Below are positions 8,681-17,442 of a stretch of 64,000 nt of DNA, in pieces. The DNA lies in contig NZ_ML133856.1 in the NCBI RefSeq assembly GCF_003994255.1, positions 62,001-126,000 on the forward strand, in the 5' to 3' direction. This DNA comes from Brachybacterium paraconglomeratum. Lineage in GTDB: Bacteria; Actinomycetota; Actinomycetes; Actinomycetales; Dermabacteraceae. A model generated the notes under the pieces. It worked only from the letters and a program-made list of their open reading frames with translations. It did not search any database and was not told the DNA's origin. Positions within the stretch are counted from its first letter, which is position 1. Every line of letters starts with the position of its first letter. The translations under genes and the position numbers were made by a program.

Positions 8681-10038
8681 ACGCCCTGCTCGCCTCCGCC
8701 CCGCTCCTGCTGCGCCGCCGCGGCGCCCTCGCCGACGTCCTGCCCGTGATCGCCTTCGCCGCGGCGACCGCGATCACCGGGACCGTGCTCGGCGGCGCCG
8801 CCGCCTTCGTCGGCCGCCTCCCCGCCGACGGCGAGGTCGCCTTCGAGGGGGAGGCCTCGTTGATCCCCTTCCTGGTCTCCTGCGCGATGGTCGCCTCGGT
8901 GCTGCTGATCCCGAGCGCCGTCGGCCTCGGCGGCTCCGCAGCGCGGCTCTCGCTCGCCCGGCGCGAGCAGGACCTCGCCTCGATCCGTCTCGTCGGCGGC
9001 ACCGCCGGCCAGGTCGGCGCCGTGGCGGTCCTCGACGTCGCGGCGCAGGCGCTGCTCGGCGGGCTGCTCGGCGTGGTGCTGCACCTGGTCGTGACCCCGC
9101 CCCTGACCGCGCTCGACTTCGGGATCGCCCCGTTCACCACCGCGGACCTGCTGATGCCGTGGTGGGCGTATCCGCTGCTGGTGATCGGCATGGTCCTGCT
9201 CGCCGCGGGCTCCGCCGCCGTCTCCCTCACCGGAGTGGTGCTCAGCCCCCTCGGCGTCGCCCGCGACTCCCGCACCGTGCGGATGTCCGTGGTCCGCCTG
9301 GTGATCTGGGCGGTGCTGATCCTCGGCTTCCTCGTGTTCATGCAGGTGGGCGGCGCGATCTTCGGCGGTGTCGCCGACGGGATGCTGTTCCTCGGGATCA
9401 TGATCGTGTTCATCGGCGCGGTCGTCGCCGGGGTGAACGTGGTCGGCCCGTTCCTCGTCTGGGGCGTCGCGCTGCTCGCGGCGCGCACGGCCCCGACCCC
9501 TGCGCTGATGGTCGGCGCGAGGCGCCTCGCCGCGGACCCGAAGTCCGGCTGGAGGGCCGTCTCAGGTATCACCTTCGCCCTGGTCATCGCGGGCTTCCTC
9601 ACCACCCTCGCCACGATCGTCCCGGCCGACGGGGCCCGTGCGGTCGAGGACCGGATGATGGCCACCGCCATGTCCACCGGTGGGCTGCTCACCCTCGGCA
9701 TCGCGGCCGTCCTCGCCGCGGTCAGCACCGGCGTCACGCAGACCGCGCGGGTGATCGACCAGGCACCGGTGCTGCGCGCCCAGCACATCGCCGGCGCCGA
9801 GGTGGGCCAGCTGCACCGGGCCCGCATCGCGGAGATCACGCTGCCGGTGCTGCTGAGCTCGGTGCTGGCGACCTTCACCGCCCTGCTCGTCGTGCTGTCG
9901 GTGCTGGGGTCCGGCGCCGCCGATCCGAGCGCGGCGGTGCGCTACCTGGTCAGCGTCGCCGGGGCCTACGCCCTGGTGATCCTCGCCGTGCTCGTCGCCT
10001 CCCCGCTCGTGCGCCGGTACGCGATGCGCACCGCCTGA
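8677..10038 (+). CDS. FtsX-like ABC transporter permease
   Basis: 453-residue membrane protein with about eight to ten hydrophobic segments in two similar halves. The ATPase-contact region ARREQDLASIRLVGGTAGQV (about residues 95-114) is characteristic of FtsX/MacB-type permeases, and the second half repeats it (QAPVLRAQHIAGAEVGQLHR). Translationally coupled to the ATPase through ATGA. The pair probably exports a hydrophobic compound or peptide, or removes one from the membrane; the substrate cannot be read from sequence. Confidence 0.82.
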   Translation: MNALLASAPLLLRRRGALADVLPVIAFAAATAITGTVLGGAAAFVGRLPADGEVAFEGEASLIPFLVSCAMVASVLLIPSAVGLGGSAARLSLARREQDLASIRLVGGTAGQVGAVAVLDVAAQALLGGLLGVVLHLVVTPPLTALDFGIAPFTTADLLMPWWAYPLLVIGMVLLAAGSAAVSLTGVVLSPLGVARDSRTVRMSVVRLVIWAVLILGFLVFMQVGGAIFGGVADGMLFLGIMIVFIGAVVAGVNVVGPFLVWGVALLAARTAPTPALMVGARRLAADPKSGWRAVSGITFALVIAGFLTTLATIVPADGARAVEDRMMATAMSTGGLLTLGIAAVLAAVSTGVTQTARVIDQAPVLRAQHIAGAEVGQLHRARIAEITLPVLLSSVLATFTALLVVLSVLGSGAADPSAAVRYLVSVAGAYALVILAVLVASPLVRRYAMRTA

Positions 10039-10050
10039 GCGGCACCTCCG

Positions 10051-10086
10051 CGTGCCCCGCCCCGCCTTCCCGCGGGGCGGGGCACG
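10051..10086 (+). terminator. terminator after the ABC exporter pair
   Basis: Perfect 15-base-pair stem (CGTGCCCCGCCCCGC and complement) with a 6-base CTTCCC loop, 12 bases after the permease stop and just before the next promoter. Confidence 0.75.
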
Positions 10087-10091
10087 GCCGT

Positions 10092-10097
10092 TAGGCT
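10092..10097 (+). promoter_or_regulatory. leaderless promoter of the rhodanese gene
   Basis: TAGGCT -10 ending six bases before ATG 10104, with no ribosome site. The string GTTAGGCTGGGGC recurs exactly at 40775, again just before an ATG. Transcription would start at or next to the start codon. Confidence 0.6.
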
Positions 10098-10103
10098 GGG
10101 GCG

Positions 10104-10430
10104 ATGGACATGCAGACCGTCGCCCCGCAGGACGTGCCCGAGGGTGCGCATCTCATCGACGTGCGCGAGCAGGCCGAATGGGATGCCGGGCACGCCCCCA
10201 CCGCCCAGCACCTCCCGGCGAGCACGCTCCTGCAGAACCTCGAGCAGCTCCCGGAGACGGACGAGGACCTGTACATCGTCTGCCGCAGCGGCGGACGCTC
10301 CTTCCAGGTCGCGCAGTGGCTGAACGCCAACGGGTTCGACGCGATCAACGTCGGCGGCGGCATGGACCAGTGGTTCGAGTCCGGGCTGCCGATCGAGTCC
10401 GACGGCGAGGGCGAGGCCTTCATCCTCTGA
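10104..10430 (+). CDS. rhodanese-domain protein (single-domain sulfurtransferase)
   Basis: 108-residue single rhodanese domain. The active-site loop is CRSGGRS (cysteine near residue 60), preceded by the DLYIVC strand and the conserved LIDVREQAEWDAGHAP at the N-terminus. Such proteins carry a persulfide on the loop cysteine and pass sulfur to acceptors such as thiols or cyanide. The putative leaderless promoter decides the start. It converges with the CPBP protease gene after a 10-base gap. Confidence 0.88.
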   Translation: MDMQTVAPQDVPEGAHLIDVREQAEWDAGHAPTAQHLPASTLLQNLEQLPETDEDLYIVCRSGGRSFQVAQWLNANGFDAINVGGGMDQWFESGLPIESDGEGEAFIL

Positions 10431-10440
10431 GGCGCCTCCC

Positions 10441-11208
10441 TCAGAGCGGCAGCACGTCCTTCAGCAGCGCGTAGCCCACGAACGCGGCCACGTCGAGGAG
10501 GGTGTGCGCCACGACCAGCGGCATCGTCCGACGGGTGCGTCGGTACCACTCGCCGAACACCAGCCCCATCACCAGGTTCGCGAGCCCCGGGCCCACCCCC
10601 TGATAGGTGTGGTACGCGCCGCGCAGCAGGGCCGAGGCGAGCAGGATCCGCCCCGGCGACCAGCCGAGCCGTTCGAGGCGCTGGTAGAGGTAGCCGACCA
10701 CGATCACCTCCTCGAGCAGCGCGTTCTTCAGCGCGTGGAGGATCAGCACCGGGGTGGTCCACCAGTGGGTCGCGAGCGTCGCCGGGATCACCTCCACGGT
10801 CGCGCCCAGAGCCCGGCCCAGGTAGTAGACGGCCAGCCCCGGCACCCCGATCGCGGCGGTGAGCAGCAGCCCGTGGCCCAGGTCCCGCAGCGGCCTGGCG
10901 AGGTCCAGCCCGAGGTCGCCGAGCGCCTGGTGCAGCGAGCCCGCGGTCGCGGCCAGCAGCAGCACCACCAGCACGACCGGCACCAGGGCGAAGGCGATCG
11001 AGAGCAGCTGGTACAGCAGGTCCAGCCACGCATCCTCCCGCAGCGAGGAGTTCAGCGAGGTCGACTGGCCGGAGAGGGGGCCGGCGGTGAGGGCCTGGGC
11101 CAGCGCGATCAGCGAGTACACGGCGCTGCGCCCCAGCGAGAGCGCCAGCACGATCAGCACCTCGGCGCGCAGCCAGGCCGGGCTCGGTCTCCACGTCTCC
11201 ACGCGCAC
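10441..11208 (-). CDS. CPBP-family intramembrane glutamic endopeptidase
   Basis: 255-residue protein with about seven membrane segments. CPBP (Rce1/CaaX-like) motifs are present in order: EEVIVVGYLYQRL (tandem glutamates and arginine), RGAYHTYQG (motif with the catalytic histidine) and a late histidine in VAHTLLDVAAFVGY. The family cleaves within membrane proteins or confers bacteriocin self-immunity; the substrate is unknown. GTG 11208 is used; GTG 11202 (VETWRPSP) is an equally possible start. Divergent from the SDR gene. Confidence 0.83.
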   Translation of the reverse strand: MRVETWRPSPAWLRAEVLIVLALSLGRSAVYSLIALAQALTAGPLSGQSTSLNSSLREDAWLDLLYQLLSIAFALVPVVLVVLLLAATAGSLHQALGDLGLDLARPLRDLGHGLLLTAAIGVPGLAVYYLGRALGATVEVIPATLATHWWTTPVLILHALKNALLEEVIVVGYLYQRLERLGWSPGRILLASALLRGAYHTYQGVGPGLANLVMGLVFGEWYRRTRRTMPLVVAHTLLDVAAFVGYALLKDVLPL

Positions 11209-11244
11209 ATGCTCTCACCCCGGCTCCGTGCCAGACTCGATCCC

Positions 11245-11970
11245 ATGACTGCCTCGCATCCCGCTGCCCGCACCTCCCGTCCCGTCGTCCTGGTCACGGG
11301 CGCGAACCGGGGGATCGGCCGCGCCGTCGCGCACGAGCTGGCCGCCGACCACCACCTGCTGCTGGGCGGGCGGGACGAGCAGGCGCTCGCCGCGCTCGCC
11401 GCCGAGCTCCCGTCGGCCGAGCCCTTCGTCGCCGAGCTCACCGACCCCGCCGATCTCGACCGGGCGCTGACCGGCCTCGCCCTCGAGGAAGGACTCGCGG
11501 GCCTCGTCCACTCCGCCGGGATCCTGGTCAACGGCTCCGTCGAGGAGCTGACGCCCGCGGACTGGGAGCGGAACTTCGCGGTCAACGTCACCGCCGTCTC
11601 GGAGCTGACCCGGCGCCTGCTGCCCGCGCTGCGCGCGGCGCGCGGCACCGTCGTCGCCGTGAACTCGGGCTCCGGCTACGCCGCGAAGGGGGACCGCGGC
11701 GCCTACTCCGCCTCGAAGTTCGCGCTGCGCGCCTGGGCCGACGCGCTGCGCCAGGAGGAGCTCGCCGCGGGCGTGCGGGTCAGCTCGGTCCACCCCGGCC
11801 GGGTCGACACCGAGATGCAGCACGAGCTGCGCGCCGCCGAGCAGGGCGCCTACGAGGCCGAGCAGTACCTGCGTCCGGCCACGGTCGCCGCGGCGATCGG
11901 CTTCGTGCTGCGCGCCCCGGAGGACGCAGTGGTGACGAGCCTGGACCTGCGCCCCCGCGCGATCGGCTGA
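11245..11970 (+). CDS. short-chain dehydrogenase/reductase (SDR)
   Basis: 241-residue classical SDR. The cofactor motif TGANRGIGRAVA lies at the N-terminus, the NAG-like segment is replaced by HSAGILVNGSVEEL, and the catalytic tetrad appears as S (VNSGSGYAAKG) and YSASKFALRAWADALR. NAD(P)-dependent oxidoreductase of unknown substrate. The ATG has no ribosome site and is preceded by CAGACT seven bases upstream, so it may be leaderless; the open frame upstream is the protease gene read backwards. Confidence 0.87.
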   Translation: MTASHPAARTSRPVVLVTGANRGIGRAVAHELAADHHLLLGGRDEQALAALAAELPSAEPFVAELTDPADLDRALTGLALEEGLAGLVHSAGILVNGSVEELTPADWERNFAVNVTAVSELTRRLLPALRAARGTVVAVNSGSGYAAKGDRGAYSASKFALRAWADALRQEELAAGVRVSSVHPGRVDTEMQHELRAAEQGAYEAEQYLRPATVAAAIGFVLRAPEDAVVTSLDLRPRAIG

Positions 11971-12022
11971 CCCGGCGCGGCCGACGGGCCGGCCCGACCC
12001 GGGCCCCGTCCGCCGGAACCAG

Positions 12023-12060
12023 GACGACCCCTCCAGCTCGCCCGAGCAGGAGGGGTCGTC
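12023..12060. terminator. bidirectional terminator between the SDR gene and purB
   Basis: Perfect 12-base-pair stem (GACGACCCCTCC and complement) with a 14-base loop, placed between two convergent genes, so it can serve both. Confidence 0.7.
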
Positions 12061-12076
12061 GGCCGTGCGGGGCGCG

Positions 12077-13492
12077 TCAGCCGCGCTGGTCGTCCAGGTG
12101 GCCGACGAGCTCGGCGGCGAGGCCCACGTAGGTCTGCGGGGTCAGGGCCAGCAGCCGCTCCTGCTCCGCCTCGGGAAGGCCGAGCGAGGAGATGAACTCG
12201 CGCATCCCCTCCCCGTCCACGCGGTGGCCGCGGGTGAGGTCCTTCAGCCGCTCGTAGGGGTTGTCCAGGCCCTCGTGGCCCTGCACGCCCAGGGTGCGCA
12301 TCACGGACTGCACCGCCTCGCCGAGCACCTCCCAGTTGCCCTCGAGGTCCGCGGCCATCGCGTCGGCGTCGACGTCCAGGCCCGCCAGGCCCTTGCGGAT
12401 GTTCGCGATCGCGAGCAGCGAGTGGCCCAGCGCCGGCCCGACGTTGCGCTGCGTGGTCGAGTCGGTGAGGTCGCGCTGCAGGCGCGAGGTGACCAGGGTC
12501 TGGGAGAGCACGTCCAACAGCGCGCCGGAGACCTCGAGGTTCGCCTCCGCGTTCTCGAAGCGGATGGGGTTGACCTTGTGGGGCATGGTCGAGGAGCCGG
12601 TGCCGCCCTGCGCGGACAGACGCTGGCGGAAGTAGCCCAGCGAGATGTAGGTCCACACGTCGGTGGCGAGGTTGTGCAGGATCCGGCCGGCGCGGGCGAT
12701 GTCGGCGTAGACCTCCGCCTGCCAGTCGTGGGACTCGATCTGCGTGGTCAGCGGGTTCCAGGTCAGGCCCAGGTGCTCCACGAAGGTGCGCGCGATGCGC
12801 TCCCAGTCCGCGCCCGGCACGGACACGGCGTGCGCGGCGTAGGTGCCGGTCGCGCCGTTGATCTTGCCGAGCATCTGGTTCGCGGGGATGCGGCGGGCCT
12901 GGCGGCCCAGGCGGTGCGCGAAGACCGCCATCTCCTTGCCGAGGGTGGTGGGGGTCGCGGCCTGGCCGTGGGTGCGCGAGAGCATCGGCACCTCGGCGGT
13001 CTCGCGGGCGAGGGCCTCGAGGTCGTCGATCAGTGCCTCGAAGGCGGGCAGCCACACCTCGTGCACGGCCCCGCGGATCATCAGCGCGTAGGCGAGGTTG
13101 TTGACGTCCTCGCTGGTGCAGTAGATGTGCACGACCTCGGCGAGCGGCTCGAGGGAGGTGCCGGCCAGGCGGCGCTTGATGTAGTACTCGATCGCCTTGA
13201 CGTCGTGGACGGTCTCCCGCTCGATCTCGGCGTGCTCGGCGATGCCGTCGGCGCCGAAGTCCTCCGGGATCGCGCGCAGCAGCGTCCGCTCGTCATCGGT
13301 CAGGGTGCGAAGACCGGGGATCACCTCGCCGTCCAGCAGGTGGATCATCCACTCGGTCTCCACCACCAGGCGGGAGCGGTTCAGCGCCGCCTCGGAGAGA
13401 TGGTCGACCAGCGGCGCGACCTGGCCGCGGTAGCGGCCGTCGAGCGGGGTGAGGGCGATCGGGGGAGTGATGTCCGCGAAGGAGTGAGCCAT
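12077..13492 (-). CDS. purB: adenylosuccinate lyase
   Basis: Cleaves SAICAR to AICAR and adenylosuccinate to AMP in purine synthesis; a cytoplasmic homotetramer. The fumarase/aspartase signature SSTMPHKVNPIRFENAE is intact (about residues 280-296). TSEDVNNLAYAL and SRTHGQAATPTTLG supply active-site residues. About 471 residues, the usual long-form PurB length. ATG 13492 is chosen because GGGAGA lies about 10 bases upstream; ATG 13501, three codons earlier, is too close to that ribosome site. Confidence 0.95.
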   Translation of the reverse strand: MAHSFADITPPIALTPLDGRYRGQVAPLVDHLSEAALNRSRLVVETEWMIHLLDGEVIPGLRTLTDDERTLLRAIPEDFGADGIAEHAEIERETVHDVKAIEYYIKRRLAGTSLEPLAEVVHIYCTSEDVNNLAYALMIRGAVHEVWLPAFEALIDDLEALARETAEVPMLSRTHGQAATPTTLGKEMAVFAHRLGRQARRIPANQMLGKINGATGTYAAHAVSVPGADWERIARTFVEHLGLTWNPLTTQIESHDWQAEVYADIARAGRILHNLATDVWTYISLGYFRQRLSAQGGTGSSTMPHKVNPIRFENAEANLEVSGALLDVLSQTLVTSRLQRDLTDSTTQRNVGPALGHSLLAIANIRKGLAGLDVDADAMAADLEGNWEVLGEAVQSVMRTLGVQGHEGLDNPYERLKDLTRGHRVDGEGMREFISSLGLPEAEQERLLALTPQTYVGLAAELVGHLDDQRG

Positions 13493-13640
13493 GGCGGTCA
13501 TTCTCCCAGAATCGTGCGCGCCCGCGCCGTCGGGGCCGACGGGCGGGCGCGGGGCCGGGGCGGGCGCGCGGCATCCGGCGCGGGGCCGACGGCCGGCGGG
13601 CGCACCGGGCGGCCGACGGCGCGTCGGGCGCGATCCGGGA

Positions 13641-14039
13641 TCAGGCCCGCTCGCGGTCGCCCTCGCCGAGCCCGGTGACGGCCTCGACGATCCCCGAGAG
13701 GATCCCGATGATCACGCCGGCCAGCAGCGCCCACCAGAAGGTGTCGAACTCGAGGGTCAGGCCCACCAGTCCCGACACCCATCCGGCCAGCAGCAGCATC
13801 AGCGTGTTGATCACCAGCTGGAACAGCCCCAGCGTCAGACAGGTGATGGGGAAGGCCAGGAACGACAGCAGGGGCTTCACGATGGTGTTGATCAGCGCGA
13901 GGATGAGCGCGATCGCGCCGATCGTGAGGACCTGGCTGAGCAGGGTCGCCGAGTCGTCGCCCAGATGCATGCCGGGCAGGATCAGGGCCGTGACCCACAG
14001 CGCGAGGCCGGTGACGATGAGGTGTCCGAGGAATCGCAT
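13641..14039 (-). CDS. phage-holin-family-4-type small membrane protein
   Basis: 132 residues with four hydrophobic helices and few charges: an N-terminal helix (LIVTGLALWVTALILPG), a TIGAIALILALINTIVKPLL segment, a PITCLTLGLFQLVINTLML segment and a final helix. The pattern NTIVKPLLSFLAFPITCLTL is typical of the PF04020 family, which despite its name is a common chromosomal four-helix protein of unknown role. ATG 14039 has GCGAGGA ten bases upstream. Ends with a charged tail (GEGDRERA). Confidence 0.8.
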   Translation of the reverse strand: MRFLGHLIVTGLALWVTALILPGMHLGDDSATLLSQVLTIGAIALILALINTIVKPLLSFLAFPITCLTLGLFQLVINTLMLLLAGWVSGLVGLTLEFDTFWWALLAGVIIGILSGIVEAVTGLGEGDRERA

Positions 14040-14140
14040 GGGGCCATTGTCCTCGCAATGCCTCGGCGGTGCATGGGGGAGAGCCCCCGTGGCCTCTCGG
14101 GGGAGCACTGTCACGCTGTCCGCATGCGACAGGACTCCTC

Positions 14141-14174
14141 CGTGCGCACGCCCGAGTCCGTGCGCACGCCCGAG
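14141..14174. repeat. 16-base direct repeat
   Basis: CGTGCGCACGCCCGAG occurs at 14141-14156 and 14159-14174, separated by two bases, in the gap between the holin-like gene and hisC. It is not part of a supported gene. Confidence 0.6.
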
Positions 14175-14203
14175 GGCCGCGCCCTGCATCTCCACTCCCG
14201 CGG

Positions 14204-14305
14204 GGCGGGCGGTTCGTGGCCGCGGAGGACTCGGGCCACGTCATCGCCGCGACCGAGCCGGAGCTGATCGTGGGGGAGATCCGCCGCATGCTGGGGGGAG
14301 TGAGA
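14204..14305 (+). pseudogene. C-terminal remnant of an alpha/beta hydrolase
   Basis: A short stretch encodes GGRFVAAEDSGHVIAATEPE followed by LIVGEIRRMLGG. This resembles the C-terminal end of alpha/beta hydrolases, where SGH carries the catalytic histidine and is followed by the final helix. There is no hydrolase body upstream, and the expected stop is put out of frame by a run of six G (GGGGGGAGTGA). I read it as the tail of a deleted gene. The rest of the 318-base gap (14040-14357) holds only the repeat at 14141 and the hisC promoter. Confidence 0.5.
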
Positions 14306-14345
14306 GGCGCCCCGGACGCCCCTGCTCGGTCCGCGGCGCCGGGCA

Positions 14346-14351
14346 TACCCT
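14346..14351 (+). promoter_or_regulatory. leaderless promoter of hisC
   Basis: TACCCT -10 followed by six bases and ATG 14358; no ribosome site upstream of the ATG. Confidence 0.5.
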
Positions 14352-14357
14352 GGCGAC

Positions 14358-15467
14358 ATGTCCGATCCCGCCGCCCACCCCGACCAGCCCGCCGAGACGA
14401 TCCGTCTGCGCCCCGCGCTCGAGAACCTGCCCGCCTACATCGCCGGGAAGCCCGCGGCCGACGACGGCATCCACCGCTACAAGGTCTCCTCGAACGAGTC
14501 GCACCTGCCGCCGATCCCCTCGGTGCGCGATGCCGCGGTCGCCGCGATGGAGTCCTCGAACCGCTACCCCGACGCCTCCGCGCAGCAGCTGCGCGCCGCG
14601 CTCGGGCAGAAGCACGGCGTGGACCCGGCGCAGATCGCGCTGTCCACCGGCTCCGTCGCGGTCTCCGGCGATCTCGTGCGCGCGGTGGTCGGCGAGGGGG
14701 ACGAGGTCGTCTTCGCCTGGCGCTCCTTCGAGGCGTACCCGATCCTCGTCGGCTCCCACGGAGGCACCCCCGTGCCCGTGCCGCTGACCGCCGCGGGCGA
14801 TCACGACCTCGAGGCGATGGCCGCGGCGGTCACCGAGCGCACCCGCCTGGTGCTGCTGTGCACCCCGAACAATCCCACCGGCCCCTCGCTGTCCACCGAG
14901 CAGGTCGAGGACTTCCTCGCCCGGGTCCCCGAGGACGTCGTCGTCGCGATCGACGAGGCCTACCGCGAGTTCCACGACCCCGCGACCGTGCTCGGCACCG
15001 CCGGGATCTTCCGCCGCCACGGCAACGTGGTGCTGCTGCGCACCTTCTCGAAGCTCCAGGGCCTGGCCGGGCTGCGCATCGGCTACGCCGTCGCCCATCC
15101 GCGGCTCGCCCGGGCGCTCGGCCAGGTCACCGTGCCCTTCGGCGCCGGGGCCCCCGCCCAGGCCGCGGCGCTCGCCTCGCTCGCCCCGGAGGCGGCCGAG
15201 GAGCTGGAGCGCCGCGCGGAGCGGATCCGCTCTGAGCGCTCGCGAGTGATGGCCGGACTGCGCGAGCAGGGCTGGGAGCTGCCCGCGAGCCAGGGCAACT
15301 TCGTCTACTTCCCGCTCGGGGAGCGCTCGGGGGAGTTCGCCGAGTTCGCCGACGCCCGCGGCCTCGTGCTGCGTGCCTACGGCACCGACGGGGTGCGCGC
15401 CACCATCGCGGAGGAGGAGGCGAACGACCGCCTGCTCGCCATCGCGGGGGAGTGGATCGCGGGCTGA
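14358..15467 (+). CDS. hisC: histidinol-phosphate / aromatic aminotransferase
   Basis: 369-residue fold-type I PLP aminotransferase. Signatures in order: KVSSNESHLPP (substrate loop), CTPNNPTGPSLS (PLP-binding Asn), AIDEAYREFHDP and the lysine Schiff-base motif RTFSKLQGLAGLRIGY (lysine near residue 233). HisC and the related actinobacterial Pat (aromatic aminotransferase) cannot be separated with confidence by eye, and it is not within a his operon here. Start fixed by the leaderless -10. Confidence 0.85.
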   Translation: MSDPAAHPDQPAETIRLRPALENLPAYIAGKPAADDGIHRYKVSSNESHLPPIPSVRDAAVAAMESSNRYPDASAQQLRAALGQKHGVDPAQIALSTGSVAVSGDLVRAVVGEGDEVVFAWRSFEAYPILVGSHGGTPVPVPLTAAGDHDLEAMAAAVTERTRLVLLCTPNNPTGPSLSTEQVEDFLARVPEDVVVAIDEAYREFHDPATVLGTAGIFRRHGNVVLLRTFSKLQGLAGLRIGYAVAHPRLARALGQVTVPFGAGAPAQAAALASLAPEAAEELERRAERIRSERSRVMAGLREQGWELPASQGNFVYFPLGERSGEFAEFADARGLVLRAYGTDGVRATIAEEEANDRLLAIAGEWIAG

Positions 15468-15500
15468 GCCTCCGCCGGGCGCGCGGGACCGGCCGCACGG

Positions 15501-15522
15501 CGCCCGGCAGGTCTGCCGGGCG
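15501..15522. terminator. terminator between hisC and the small ORF after trpB
   Basis: Nine-base-pair stem CGCCCGGCA/TGCCGGGCG with a GGTC loop between convergent genes. Confidence 0.55.
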
Positions 15523-15531
15523 GGCGGCGCC

Positions 15532-15705
15532 TCAGACGCCGACGGGCTCCGGGGTCCGGACGACGTGCCCGAACCACGGCCTGGACGCCAGGTCCGTGGT
15601 CCGGACGATCACCGCGCCGAGCGGGAACATCGACACGGCGATCCCGAGACAGCCGGCGCAGTCGGTGAGATGGGCCAGGCAGCGGTGCCTCGCGAGGGGG
15701 TGCAT
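15532..15705 (-). CDS. hypothetical small protein downstream of trpB
   Basis: Possible 57-residue protein in the same direction as trpB, about 60 bases after its stop. It contains four cysteine/histidine-rich positions early (HPLARHRCLAHLTDCAGC) and then one hydrophobic stretch (LGIAVSMFPLGAVIV). Upstream in-frame GTG 15711 and TTG 15741 would lengthen it; no start has a good ribosome site. No family is recognised. Supported mainly by codon pattern and position before a terminator. Confidence 0.4.
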   Translation of the reverse strand: MHPLARHRCLAHLTDCAGCLGIAVSMFPLGAVIVRTTDLASRPWFGHVVRTPEPVGV

Positions 15706-15766
15706 GCCCACGAGCCAAGCACCGCCGCGGCCCGGCGGCAAGGGGACATCCGCGGTGACCAGCGGG

Positions 15767-17071
<1,305 letters not shown>

Positions 17072-17076
17072 GGGAA

Positions 17077-17105
17077 CCTCCCGTGATCGGGCCCGGACCG
17101 GGAGG
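17077..17105 (-). promoter_or_regulatory. stem overlapping the trpB ribosome site
   Basis: CCTCCCG and CGGGAGG pair (7 bp, 15-base spacer). On the minus strand the 3' arm is CGGGAGG, the ribosome site just upstream of the trpB ATG, so folding could mask it. It may add translational control to the attenuator; inferred. Confidence 0.35.
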
Positions 17106-17118
17106 CTCGCAGAGACGA

Positions 17119-17145
17119 GAAGCCGCCCGGGTGACGGGCGGCTTC
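17119..17145 (-). terminator. trp attenuator terminator
   Basis: Perfect 11-base-pair stem (GAAGCCGCCCG and complement) with a 5-base loop, between the leader peptide and trpB. A competing pairing is visible: GGCGG just after the leader stop can pair with CCGCC in the 5' arm of this stem. A 1:2 pause hairpin (about 17166-17186) overlaps the Trp codons and the leader stop. Confidence 0.7.
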
Positions 17146-17175
17146 GGTGTCAGCGCATGCGACAGGGGACCGCCA

Positions 17176-17211
17176 TCAGGCGGCCCACCAGCTGATCGTC
17201 GCGGCGCGCAT
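17176..17211 (-). CDS. trpL: Trp leader peptide MRAATISWWAA
   Basis: 11-codon ORF with two consecutive Trp codons (TGG TGG), a hallmark of ribosome-mediated tryptophan attenuation. When charged tRNA-Trp is scarce the ribosome stalls on the Trp pair, favouring the antiterminator and trpB expression. The ATG has no ribosome site but is preceded at six bases by TATGGT, so the message is probably leaderless and begins with the leader ORF. It was read directly from the sequence. Confidence 0.75.
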   Translation of the reverse strand: MRAATISWWAA

Positions 17212-17217
17212 GGCGGC

Positions 17218-17223
17218 ACCATA
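17218..17223 (-). promoter_or_regulatory. leaderless promoter of trpL-trpB
   Basis: TATGGT (minus strand) ends six bases before the trpL ATG. A -10-like TAGTCT on the plus strand near 17343 could serve the divergent MFS gene with a leader of about 90 bases. Confidence 0.5.
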
Positions 17224-17442
17224 GCCCAGCCCCGGCCGTGCTGCGCGCCGCGTCCGGCCGGCGACCCGGGCTCGGCCGACGGACGCCCCCGGTGATGCGG
17301 GGGAGGGGCGGACATCACTACCGGCCCCACGGTCGCCGCCGATAGTCTTGAGAGCGGTCGGGCCCCTGCCGCTGCGGGACGGGCGCCCGAGGCGTCCGGT
17401 CCGACTGCACGTCGCCCCGCACCTCCTCGCACGAAGGACCCC

